A stretch of DNA of 64,000 nt, taken from DATGJX01 sp963830545. Its GTDB lineage: Bacteria; Vulcanimicrobiota; Vulcanimicrobiia; Vulcanimicrobiales; Vulcanimicrobiaceae. Both the position numbers and the translations under genes were made by a program. The stretch covers positions 2,542,001 through 2,606,000 of the forward strand of contig CAWHMK010000001.1 of assembly GCA_963830545.1 (NCBI GenBank). Direction: 5' to 3'. Positions 1-7,657 of this stretch are shown here, in pieces; positions within the stretch are counted from its first letter, which is position 1; the number at the start of each line of letters is the position of its first letter. Below the pieces are notes generated by a model. It saw only the letters and a program-made list of their open reading frames with translations. It was not told the origin of the DNA and made no database searches.

Positions 1-343
1 GCACACCCCGGGCGGCGGTGCATTCAAGCGTCAACTGGTGGTGTTCGCGCAAAAACCCGGCGGCGCGACCGAAAACTCGGACGAAGCCGGCGGAATCGAC
101 GCTTGGGACAAGGCGGCGTGCAAGCCGATGGGCATCGTGCAGGACCAGACGCCGGATCGGCTCGCCTTCGATCCGAGCAATCCCGATGCGGACGCGCGAG
201 GATACGTACATTATCCGAATATTTCCGTCGTCAAGGAGATGGTCGACATGATGGCCGCATCGCGCGCATACAAGCGAACGTAACCGCCATGCAAGAAGCG
301 CGCAACATGACCAACGCCGCACTCGAAACTGCTGCAGTCCTAA
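1..343 (+). CDS. flgC: Flagellar basal-body rod protein FlgC, C-terminal part
   Basis: FlgC is a proximal rod subunit of the flagellar basal body. Only the C-terminal part lies in the window. The tail PNISVVKEMVDMMAASRAY (frame 2) is the conserved C-terminal signature of rod proteins, normally followed by (E)ANVTA. Here the frame stops at 281-283, but ANVTAMQEARNMTNAALE continues directly in frame 1, so one base is missing near 276 (TACAAGCG where TACGAAGCG is expected). The natural stop is probably the TAA at 341-343, just before an AAAAGGGGAA ribosome binding site for fliE; reaching it needs a second indel. Gene order flgC-fliE is the usual one. Confidence 0.85.
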
Positions 344-354
344 AAGGGGAACCG

Positions 355-702
355 ATGGACATCAACTCCGCGTACAATGCCGCCATGCGCAGCGCCATTC
401 CCGGCACCTTCGTGCCCGACATCGGCGCGTCCGACGTCCCAAAACCGAAGCGATTCCGGGCGGCGCCGATCATTCGGGCGTCACTCGTTCAAAGACACGG
501 TGAAGTCGTTCCTGGACGACGTAAACAACAAAGTCACGGAATCCGATCAGCTGTCGCGCGATCTCGCCACCGGCAGTACGAACGACGTCGAGCAAAGTCG
601 TCTCCTCGGTGGAAGAGGCGAACTTGGCGATGGAGTTCACGCTGGCGATCCGAAACAAACTGCTCTCCGCGTACCGTCGAGATCTCTCAGATGCAAGTCT
701 GA
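355..702 (+). CDS. fliE: Flagellar hook-basal body protein FliE (frameshifted)
   Basis: FliE is the adapter between the MS ring and the rod. The gene starts at ATG 355, 11 bases after the probable flgC stop and behind AAAAGGGGAA. The protein must be read across three frames: MDINSAYNAAM (frame 1), then FKDTVKSFLDDVNNKV and DLATG (frame 2, about 480-595), then SSVEEANLAMEFTLAIRNK (frame 3) and finally EISQMQV ending at 702 (frame 1). These are the usual FliE C-terminal motifs, and the reconstructed length of about 115 residues is normal for the family. Shifts lie near 450-480, 597 and 683. Sequencing error is likelier than decay because every conserved block is preserved. Confidence 0.85.
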   Translation: MDINSAYNAAMRSAIPGTFVPDIGASDVPKPKRFRAAPIIRASLVQRHGEVVPGRRKQQSHGIRSAVARSRHRQYERRRAKSSPRWKRRTWRWSSRWRSETNCSPRTVEISQMQV

Positions 703-723
703 TTTCGCGCGAATCTTCTTTGT

Positions 724-754
724 AAGCGGCGCTTCCGGGCGCCGTTTCTTTCTT
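724..754 (+). terminator. Rho-independent terminator after fliE
   Basis: A perfect stem CGGCGC (727-732) / GCGCCG (739-744) with loop TTCCGG, extendable by A-T pairs, is followed by TTTCTTTCTT. It lies 22 bases after the fliE stop and would end the upstream rod-gene transcript before the glycosyltransferase gene. Confidence 0.75.
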
Positions 755-808
755 GGGGGATTCGGCCGCGAATGAAGTACGCGGTCCAATGAGGGTAACA
801 AGCCAAGC

Positions 809-2411
809 GTGCTGCTCGAACGCCCGTTCGCCATCGAGACGCGTAGAGGTCTCGCGCGCAAGCCGCGCCACGACGTTTCACGAAGAACGGATGCCGGCTG
901 GTCGCTGGGCTTGTTGACGCTGGCGCTGCATCTGGCCGGCAATCCGCACTACGGATTTTTCCGCGACGAACTGTACTTCATCATCTGCGGATTTCGCCCC
1001 GACGCTCGGGTACGTCGATCAGCCGTCGCTGGTTCCGTTGCTTGCCGCGTTTTCACAGACCTTCGGCCACTCGCTTTTTGCGCTGCGAGCCGTTCCCGCA
1101 GTCTTCTGCGGCGATCTGACCACGTACGTCGCGTGCGTTTTTGCGGTACGACCTGGGAGGCGGAGTCTTTGCGATCGTCATGGCTGCGCTTGTGACCATC
1201 GTCTCGCCGGTGATCATGGCGTTCGGAGCACGTCTCTCGCCGGACACGGTCGGAGATGGCGGCATGGCCGCTCATCGGCACTGATCGCGTGGCGGATCGC
1301 GCAAAGGCGCCAATCCGCGCTGGTGGCTGGCCGCCGGCGCAGTCACCGCGTTCGCGGCTTGGGGCAAATACAGCGTTGCGTTTTTCGCCGCATCGCTCTC
1401 ATCGTGGGGCTGCTGCTCACGCCGCAGCGACGCGCGCTGCTGTACCCGCGGTGGTTCGTCGCGGGCGCGCGCTCTGCGCTCGCACTGGCCGCGCCGAACG
1501 TGTGGTGGCAGTGGCACTCAGTTTCCGATGCTGCAACTCCTGCACAACGACTACGACAAATTCATGCTGAAGTGGCCGCCGTTTCCGCTTCAGCAGATCA
1601 TGGTCATGAGCCCGCTGCTTTCGATCGTCTGGCTGATCGGACTGGGCTGGCTGCTTCGCAACCGTCCGAATGCGCTTTCTTGGCGATGCGCGTACTGTAG
1701 TACTATCGCGCATGATGTGGTCGCTGAGACGCGAAGAACGTATTATCCGGCCGCGGCTTATCCGTATCTTATCGCCGCGGGAGCAGTGCCGATCGAGCGG
1801 TGGACCGGCGTGCGGCGCGCCTGGCGGTCGGCGATCGTCGCGGTGTTCGTCGCATTCGCGGTTCCGTCAACGCCGTTCGTGCTGCCGATTTTGCCGATGA
1901 GCACCTACGTCGAAATATCAAGAGTCGCACTGGGAAGCCTATTCGACATCAATTTCCACGTCGAGAAGGCGAGCAACAATCTGCCCATTCAATACTACGC
2001 CGACATGACGGGCTGGCCGCAAATGGCGAAAACAAGTGGCCTCGGATTTATCGCTCGCTGCCGCCGGCCGAGCCGCGCGCGGACTGCCATCTACGCGCAC
2101 AATTTCGGCGAAGCGGCAGCGATCGATCTCTACGGTGCGGCGGACCATCTGCCGCCGGCGCTGAGCGGCAACAACAACTACTGGCTCTGGGGCCGCACGG
2201 GTATGCCGGTGCAAGTCGTCATCGACGTAAACGGCGCGCGAACTGCTCCCGTATTACCGTTCCGTACGCCGCGTGGCCACGTTCTACTATCCGCTGGCGA
2301 TGCCGTACGAAAACAATTTGCCGATCTGGATCTTGCGCGATCCGCGTCGAGCCGCTTCCGGAGATTTGGCCGCACTTGAAGAATTACTCGTACGCATTCG
2401 GCGGCTTGTAA
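809..2411 (+). CDS. GT39-family membrane glycosyltransferase (multiply frameshifted)
   Basis: This is probably a polytopic inner-membrane glycosyltransferase of the GT39/ArnT-PMT type, which moves a sugar from a polyprenyl-phosphate donor. The N-terminal motif FFRDELYFI and the following GYVDQPSLVPLLA are typical of the family's first periplasmic loop. The C-terminal tail AMPYENNLPIWILRDPR and the end LKNYSYAFGGL match the conserved soluble tail. Hydrophobic segments alternate between. The coding frame changes many times (for example near 1000, 1160, 1300, 1510, 1700, 2040 and 2260), so no single frame covers it. It could be a pseudogene, but neighbouring flagellar genes are equally broken, so read error is likely. 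The start is uncertain; 809 is the first start in the frame carrying the N-terminus. Confidence 0.65.
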
Positions 2412-2452
2412 CGCTCCGTCGGAGACGTCGAGCAGAGGGGCACGAGACTAAA

Positions 2453-2479
2453 TTAACATCCGCGCTCGCTTGCCGATAG
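2453..2479 (+). promoter_or_regulatory. Sigma-28 (FliA)-type promoter upstream of flgF
   Basis: TTAA (2453-2456), exactly 15 bases, then GCCGATAG (2472-2479) matches the sigma-28 consensus TAAA-N15-GCCGATAA with one mismatch in each box. It lies about 130 bases before the flgF start in a short gene-free stretch and would drive flgF-flgG-flgA-flgH-flgI and onwards. Confidence 0.65.
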
Positions 2480-2610
2480 TTTGAGGTAGAACGCGGCCGG
2501 ACTACCTCTCGCACGGGGTGGAAGCCGCGGCGGAACCCGACCGATTGACGGCTTCGCAGGACGCGGCCGAATGTTGCCGAGTACGCCAGACCGTGCGGAG
2601 GGTTTTGCAT

Positions 2611-3412
2611 TTGGTACGTGGACTTTACACTGCAGCATCAGGAGCGCTGGTCGCGCAAGTCGCAGGCGGACGTGATCGCGAACAATCTTGCGAACGTGAA
2701 CACGCAGCGGTTCAAGCGCACGCTGCTCCAGGTGCAATCGGCGCCGGAAATGGGATTGTACCGGCTGCCAGAACGATCCGTCGGCAGCAATCCCGGCGGA
2801 ACTGCCTCGACGCCGGCGATTTATCTGGCGCGCTCGGCATGGGCGCGCAGGTGATGGACACGCCGGCCGTTTTCGAACAAGGCGTGCTCTCGCAAACCGG
2901 TAACCGCTGGACGTCGCGATACAAGGCAACGCGATTCTTCGCAATCCAAACGCCGCAAGGCGTGCGCTATACGCGCGACGGACAATTTTCCGAAGATCGC
3001 GGCCGGGCGCCTCGTCACGATGGACGGCAGATCCCGTGCTCGGGACGAAACGGCGCCAGTGCAGCTGCAGCCCGGCGGCGGACCCGTGCAGATCGCTCAA
3101 GGACGGTCACGATTCTGCAGAATGGACGCGCCGTCGACACGCTGTCGCTCGTGCAGTTCCGCAATCCCGCAAGCGTGCGTCCCGAGGGCGACAACCGCTT
3201 CATCGCGACCAACGCCGCGCTTCCCACGAACGGCGCCGCCGGATCGACCGTGCAATCAAGGGTTTCTGGAGCGCAGCAACGCGAACGTCGTGCGCTCGAT
3301 GGTCGACCTGCATCAGCGCGCAGCGCTGGTTCGAAGCCAATCAAAAAGTGATTCAAACGCAAGATCAAGCCAACGGCTGGGCGATTCGAAACCGTCGCCC
3401 GCCCGGCAATAA
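2611..3412 (+). CDS. flgF: Flagellar basal-body rod protein FlgF (frameshifted)
   Basis: FlgF belongs to the FlgG/FlgF rod family and forms part of the proximal rod. The start is TTG 2611, behind GGAGGG at 2597-2602, giving LVRGLYTAASGALVAQ. Family motifs follow: VIANNLANVNTQRFKR, then QGVLSQTGN, VRYTRDGQFS, LVTMDG, RPEGDNRF, and the C-terminal SNANVVRSMVDL...AQRWFEANQKVIQTQD. These are spread over three frames, with shifts near 2650, 2780, 2850, 2910, 3000, 3100, 3250 and 3310. The stop is taken as TAA 3410-3412, just before the AAAGGAG ribosome binding site of flgG. It is a close paralogue of the next gene; order flgF-flgG is standard. Confidence 0.82.
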
Positions 3413-3430
3413 AGGAGCCCGGAAACCGTT

Positions 3431-4219
3431 ATGATGCGAGCACTCTACACCGCAGCCAGCGGGATGGAAGCCCAGCAATTCGCGATGGACACGATTTCGA
3501 ACAATCTCGCGAACGTCAACACGACGGGCTTTCGCCGCAACGAAGCGCGCTTTCAGGATTTGGTGTATCAGGAGATGCGCGCGCCGGGCACGCCGGTCGG
3601 CGCCAGCGTCGTGCCGGTGGGTCAGGACGTCGGTCTGGGCGTGAAAGTCGGATCCTCGGAAAAGATCTTCACCCAGGGCACGCTGACGCAAACGGGCAAC
3701 GCGCTCGACGTCGCGATTCAGGGCGACGGGTTCTTCCAAGTGACGATGCCTGACGGTACCACGGCGTATACGCGCGATGGTTCGTTCAAACGCGATGCGA
3801 ACGGCGCAATCGTCACTGCCGACGGCTACTTCCTGCAGCCGCAAATCACCATTCCGCAGAACGCGCAGAACCTATCCATCGGCGAAGACGGCACCGTAAC
3901 CGCGCTCGTTCCCGGATCGAATTTACCGCAGCAACTGGGACAAATCCAGCTCGCGCGGTTCGTGAATCCCGCCGGGCTCTCTCCACTCGGCGGGGACAAT
4001 TTGTACACGCAGACGGCGGCGTCCGGAGCGCCCATCGTTTCACAGGCCGGACTGAACGGAACGGGACTGCTGCAAGGCGGCTATCTCGAAAATTCGAACG
4101 TCCAAGTGGTCCAGGAAATCGTCAACATGATCGTATCGCAGCGCGCGTTCGAAGCGGATTCCAAATCGATAACCGCTGCGGACGAAATGCTGCAGACCGC
4201 GAACCAGATCATCCGGTAA
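3431..4219 (+). CDS. flgG: Flagellar distal rod protein FlgG
   Basis: FlgG builds the distal rod crossing the periplasm. The 262-residue reading frame is intact and of normal family length. It begins MMRALYTAASGMEAQQ, with the rod signature ISNNLANVNTTGFRRNEA near residues 20-40, the central beta-rich region (LTQTGNALDVAIQGDGFF and TAYTRDGSF), and the C-terminal helical motif NVQVVQEIVNMIVSQRAFE. AAAGGAG lies 13 bases upstream. flgA follows after one base. This is one of the few intact genes in the first 7 kb and serves as a reference for the broken flgF next to it. Confidence 0.97.
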   Translation: MMRALYTAASGMEAQQFAMDTISNNLANVNTTGFRRNEARFQDLVYQEMRAPGTPVGASVVPVGQDVGLGVKVGSSEKIFTQGTLTQTGNALDVAIQGDGFFQVTMPDGTTAYTRDGSFKRDANGAIVTADGYFLQPQITIPQNAQNLSIGEDGTVTALVPGSNLPQQLGQIQLARFVNPAGLSPLGGDNLYTQTAASGAPIVSQAGLNGTGLLQGGYLENSNVQVVQEIVNMIVSQRAFEADSKSITAADEMLQTANQIIR

Positions 4220-4220
4220 G

Positions 4221-4934
4221 ATGACGCGCTCGCTGCTCGCCCTCGCCGCCGCCACGCTTCTCACGCTCGCACCGCTCCGTGCGCCCGCGCAAGGCGCCGT
4301 GCTGCGCGTCAGCGGAGAGCGTATCGCGCAGTCGGCTTCGCACGAAATCGCAGCGCTCGCTCAAGACGCGGACCACCGGTACGTTGCCGTGAGCGTGATT
4401 CCCGATCAAGTGCTGACGGGCGATCGCGTAGCGCTGCACGCGCAATCGCCGGTCGGTACGCGTTCGTTCGTCGACGTGCCCGTCGCGATCGACGTCGACG
4501 GTCATCTCGATCGCACGGTGTACGTCGGCTACCGCATGCAGCAATACGTCCAGACCGCAGTCGCGGCGCACGACATCGTTCCCGGGACCGTGCTCTCGCC
4601 GGACGACCTGACGATGGCTCGCGTTCCCTTTACCGGCTTGGACGGCAACGGCATCGACGCGCTCGTCGGTCGAAAGATTACCGGCAGCGTGCTCAAAGGC
4701 CAGCCCGTTTCGATAACGGCGACCAGCGTAAACCAGATCGTGAAAGCCGGATCGACGGTCGTCCTGATCGTGCGCGATTCCGGCGTCTGGGTTACGGCCG
4801 ACGCAATCGCGCGCACGAGCGGCGGACTCGGCGACGAAGTATCGGTGTACAACCCCGCAACGAACAAAGCGCTTTCCGGGACCGTGACCGCACCGGGAAC
4901 GGTCGAACTCGACATTTCGGGAGGCGATGAATAA
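4221..4934 (+). CDS. flgA: Flagella basal body P-ring formation protein FlgA
   Basis: FlgA is the periplasmic chaperone needed to assemble the FlgI P-ring around the rod. The 237-residue protein has an N-terminal signal peptide (MTRSLLALAAATLLTLAPLRA, cleavage after APAQG). The C-terminal SAF domain covers about residues 110-230 and contains TAVAAHDIVPGTVLSPDDL and GRKITGSVLKGQPVS, the characteristic AFP-like/SAF core. It sits one base after flgG and overlaps flgH by 8 bases (4927-4934), so the genes are translationally coupled. Its presence with flgH and flgI argues for a diderm envelope. Confidence 0.93.
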   Translation: MTRSLLALAAATLLTLAPLRAPAQGAVLRVSGERIAQSASHEIAALAQDADHRYVAVSVIPDQVLTGDRVALHAQSPVGTRSFVDVPVAIDVDGHLDRTVYVGYRMQQYVQTAVAAHDIVPGTVLSPDDLTMARVPFTGLDGNGIDALVGRKITGSVLKGQPVSITATSVNQIVKAGSTVVLIVRDSGVWVTADAIARTSGGLGDEVSVYNPATNKALSGTVTAPGTVELDISGGDE

Positions 4935-5547
4935 GATGAAACGCATCGCGATCGCGTTGGCGCTCACGTTGCTGCCTACCACTGCGATGGCGGACACGCT
5001 GTACGTCGCGGCGCCGCCGCCGGCCGCAGTCGGCCATCCGTTGCGACTCGGACCCGATCACCGCGCCTCGCAGGTCGGCGATTTGGTGCACGTCGAGTTC
5101 AATTTCGCGGTGCAGAGCAACAGCAGCGACGTCTCCAACAACAGCAAACAATTCAGCGTCGGCGCTTCGAACGGCACGGCCGGAAGCTCGACCAGCGGAA
5201 TCCGGCTGCTCGGCGGCCTCGTCAACGTGCCGACGGCGCTCGGCGGCAATACCGGAACCCAAAGTTCGCGCACGGAAAACGGGACGACCTCATTCGTCAG
5301 CGACATGATGGCGACGGTCGTCGACGTGCTGCCCAGCGGTGCGCTTCAAATCGCCGGCGATCAGCGCATGCTCGTCAACGGGCAAACGCAGACGCTGCAC
5401 ATCACGGGATTCGTCCGCCCGGAGGACATCGACACGACCGACACCGTGCTTTCCTCGCGGATCGCGGACGTCGAGGGCAGTTTCAACGGCAACTTCCAAG
5501 AGAAGCAGGTCGGTCTCATCCGGCACATTCTCAACTGGCTGTTCTAG
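4927..5547 (+). CDS. flgH: Flagellar L-ring protein FlgH
   Basis: FlgH forms the outer-membrane L-ring bushing. The 206-residue frame is intact and the length is near normal. Recognisable features are GDLVHVEFNF near residue 55, DMMATVVDVLPSGALQIAGDQ and the C-terminal TDTVLSSRIADVEGSFNGN, which match FlgH. The N-terminus (MNKMKRIAIALALTLLPTTAMA) looks like an ordinary signal peptide. There is no cysteine at the cleavage site, whereas the classical proteobacterial FlgH is a lipoprotein. The gene overlaps flgA and abuts flgI (stop 5547, next ATG-like start 5548). Confidence 0.93.
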   Translation: MNKMKRIAIALALTLLPTTAMADTLYVAAPPPAAVGHPLRLGPDHRASQVGDLVHVEFNFAVQSNSSDVSNNSKQFSVGASNGTAGSSTSGIRLLGGLVNVPTALGGNTGTQSSRTENGTTSFVSDMMATVVDVLPSGALQIAGDQRMLVNGQTQTLHITGFVRPEDIDTTDTVLSSRIADVEGSFNGNFQEKQVGLIRHILNWLF

Positions 5548-6676
5548 GTGATGAAAATGAATCATATGCGTGCATCGGTCGTCCTCGGAATCGCGGCTTC
5601 GCTGCTCGCGAATCTGTTCGCGGCTGCGCCGGCGAGCGCAACCAGCGTCATGGTGAAGGACATCGCGCACGTCCAGGGCGTGACCGGCAATCAACTGGCC
5701 GGCTACGGAATCGTGACCGGCCTCAACGGCACGGGCGATTCCACGTCCGTGATCTTCACGAGCCAGACTATTCAAAACGTTCTGCAGTCGTTCGGCCTCA
5801 TCGACGACGAGCAACGAAGTGCGTACGCGCGACGTTGCCGCCGTCATGGTGACGGCCACGCTGCCGCCGTTCGCGCATTCAGGAGACAACGTCGACGTGA
5901 CGGTTTCGGCGATGGGCGACTCGAGCAGCCTGCAGGGCGGCACGCTCGTACTGACGGAGCTGAAAGCTGCGAACGATCTGGTGTATGCAACGGCTCAGGG
6001 ACCGCTTTCGATCGGCGGATTCACGGCAGGCTTTGACGCGAGCAGCACGACGAAGAATCATCCGACCGCCGGACGCATTCCGAACGGCGCCGTGATCGCG
6101 CGCGACATGGTGACGCCGATTCAGAACGGCGACGGCTTCAACTACGTGATCACCACGCCCGATTTCAAGACGGCGGCAAACCTTGCAACCGCACTCAACC
6201 ATCGCTTCGGCGGCGGCACGGCGGGGGCGCTCGACGCCGAAACCGTCCACGTCACGCTGCCCGGCGCCTACCGCAACAATCCGGTGCAGTTCCTTGCGGA
6301 CGCGAGCGACGTTTCGCTCACGCAGGACGAGCTCGCCAAAGTCATCATGAACGAGCGCACGGGCACGATCGTGTTCGGCGGCGACATCAAACTCGCACCG
6401 TGCGCGATCGCGCATGGCAATCTCTCGATCACGATTACGCAGGAACAGAAGTACGTGCCCTCACCCTTCAGCACGAGCGGCGGCGGACTGCAGACCAATA
6501 CTCGGGTGACGGCCCAGGAAGAAAAGCGCAAGCTCACGTTCATCTCGGGAGCCGCAACGCTCGCCTCGGTCGTGCGCGCGCTGAACACGATGGGCGTCTC
6601 GCCGCGCGATTTGATCGCCATCGTCCAGGCCCTGCGCCAAGCAGGCGCGCTGCAGGCCGACTTGGAGATTCAGTAA
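5548..6676 (+). CDS. flgI: Flagellar P-ring protein FlgI (one frameshift)
   Basis: FlgI is the periplasmic P-ring subunit. The start at GTG 5548 gives a signal peptide ending APASA, then VMVKDIAHVQGVTGNQLAGYGIVTGLNGTGDS, the hallmark FlgI N-terminus. The frame shifts near 5810, between FGLIDD and NEVRTRDVAAVMVTA, where one base appears to be missing. The rest is continuous to TAA 6674-6676, including MVTPIQNGDGFNYVI, the conserved VVFGGDI-like segment (IVFGGDIKLAPCAIAHGN) and the C-terminal LVRALNTMGVSPRDLIAI-like motif. The stop overlaps the flgJ start as TAATG. Confidence 0.92.
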
Positions 6677-7013
6677 TGGACGTTCAAAAAGCTGCGCGGC
6701 GCCGCAGTACACGCCGGAACAGCAGAAGGCGCTGCAAGGATTGCACACGGCAGCCACGCAGCTCGAAGGCGTATTCCTGGACATGCTCTTCGGCGCGATG
6801 CGTCAGACCGTTCCGCAGCAGTCGATCTTCGGCAAAGAATCCGGCGCCGAGCAAACCTTTCAAACGATGCTCGACGAGCAGCGCTCGCAGGAAATCGCGA
6901 AGACCGGGTCCTTCGGCATCGCGAAGGTGCTGGAAGAACAGCTCAAGCAGAGCGTGCTCGCCGATGCCGGTCGCGAGTCGAAGCTGCACGTGCCGCAGGA
7001 ACTCCAACCGTGA
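6676..7013 (+). CDS. flgJ: FlgJ-type rod-binding protein (short, no muramidase domain; frameshifted)
   Basis: This matches the N-terminal rod-binding domain of FlgJ, which caps and assembles the rod. ATG 6676 overlaps the flgI stop (TAATG) and gives MDVQKA. A frameshift near 6700 then leads to the frame containing LEGVFLDMLFGAMRQTVPQQ and the C-terminal helical region ending at 7013. The rod-binding motif E-x2-FLxMLxxxMR is well kept. At about 112 residues the protein lacks the C-terminal peptidoglycan hydrolase domain of enterobacterial FlgJ, so another enzyme must open the wall for the rod. Its stop overlaps flgN (ATGA at 7010-7013). Confidence 0.85.
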
Positions 7014-7519
7014 TCGCCGCCGCGCCGCAATCGGGGCCGAAGGCGGATTCATGGGAAGCGTTCGGAATGGCGCTGCAGGACGAAGCGTCCGCGCTCGGGC
7101 GTCTGAACGCGGCGGCCGTGCATCTCACGCAAGTGCTCGTGGACGGGTCTGCGGAGTCGATCCTCGAGTCCGATCGCGCGCTGAACGCGGCCCGCGTTCT
7201 GCACCAAAGCGCCTGCGCGAAACGCCGCGGCATGCAGGCGCGCGGCTTCGGCCAAATGACGCTGCAGCAAGTTTGCCGCTACGCGCCGCCGCACATCGCG
7301 CCATATCTGCAGCGGTCGCTCGCGGAGATCAGTTACGGTTCGATCTCTCTCGGCATAACGATCTCCAACAACAAGTCGCTCATCGTGGCGGGGCTGCAGC
7401 GCTTGGTGAGCATGACTCATAAAATGCAGGAATGCGCCACGGAGCGGACGGGCGTGTACAAACGCCGCGGCTACGTCGCGCCTCCCGGCGCCAGCGTCTT
7501 AGTGAGTAGCAAAGTATGA
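7010..7519 (+). CDS. flgN: FlgN-like flagellar export chaperone
   Basis: This is a 169-residue, mostly helical, soluble protein directly upstream of flgK. In most genomes that is the place of FlgN, the export chaperone for the hook-filament junction proteins FlgK and FlgL. The frame shows amphipathic helices (SWEAFGMALQDEASALGRLN, AVHLTQVLVDGSAES) and the FlgN-like segment TISNNKSLIVAGLQRLV near residue 115. It has no signal peptide. ATG 7010 overlaps the flgJ stop. The assignment combines helical character, size and position; sequence motifs of FlgN are weak in general. Confidence 0.75.
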   Translation: MIAAAPQSGPKADSWEAFGMALQDEASALGRLNAAAVHLTQVLVDGSAESILESDRALNAARVLHQSACAKRRGMQARGFGQMTLQQVCRYAPPHIAPYLQRSLAEISYGSISLGITISNNKSLIVAGLQRLVSMTHKMQECATERTGVYKRRGYVAPPGASVLVSSKV

Positions 7520-7656
7520 AACGCACATCTTCACGAAACGAATCTTCGCGGCGCCCTCGGGGTCGGTTTGCGCCGGCAGCAAGGCTTCTGCGCCATGATG
7601 CGTTGGGGGCTCCATCGATGATGGGCGCGCGCAGCCTAGAGCGGAGTGGCATTTAG
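7516..7656 (+). CDS. Small hypothetical ORF between flgN and flgK
   Basis: A 46-codon open frame starts at ATG 7516, overlapping the flgN stop (ATGA), and ends at TAG 7654-7656, two bases before flgK. The predicted peptide is very basic (MKRTSSRNESSRRPRGR...) and matches nothing I recognise. The coupling at both ends is suggestive, but the composition resembles an out-of-frame reading. It may instead be part of a frameshifted flgN tail or of untranslated sequence. Confidence 0.25.
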   Translation: MKRTSSRNESSRRPRGRFAPAARLLRHDALGAPSMMGARSLERSGI

Positions 7657-7657
7657 A

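Noticed and set aside
809..2411. GT39 gene as a true pseudogene
   Set aside because: It is heavily frameshifted, but so are flanking essential flagellar genes of the same region. The conserved N- and C-terminal motifs are intact, so sequence error cannot be separated from decay here.
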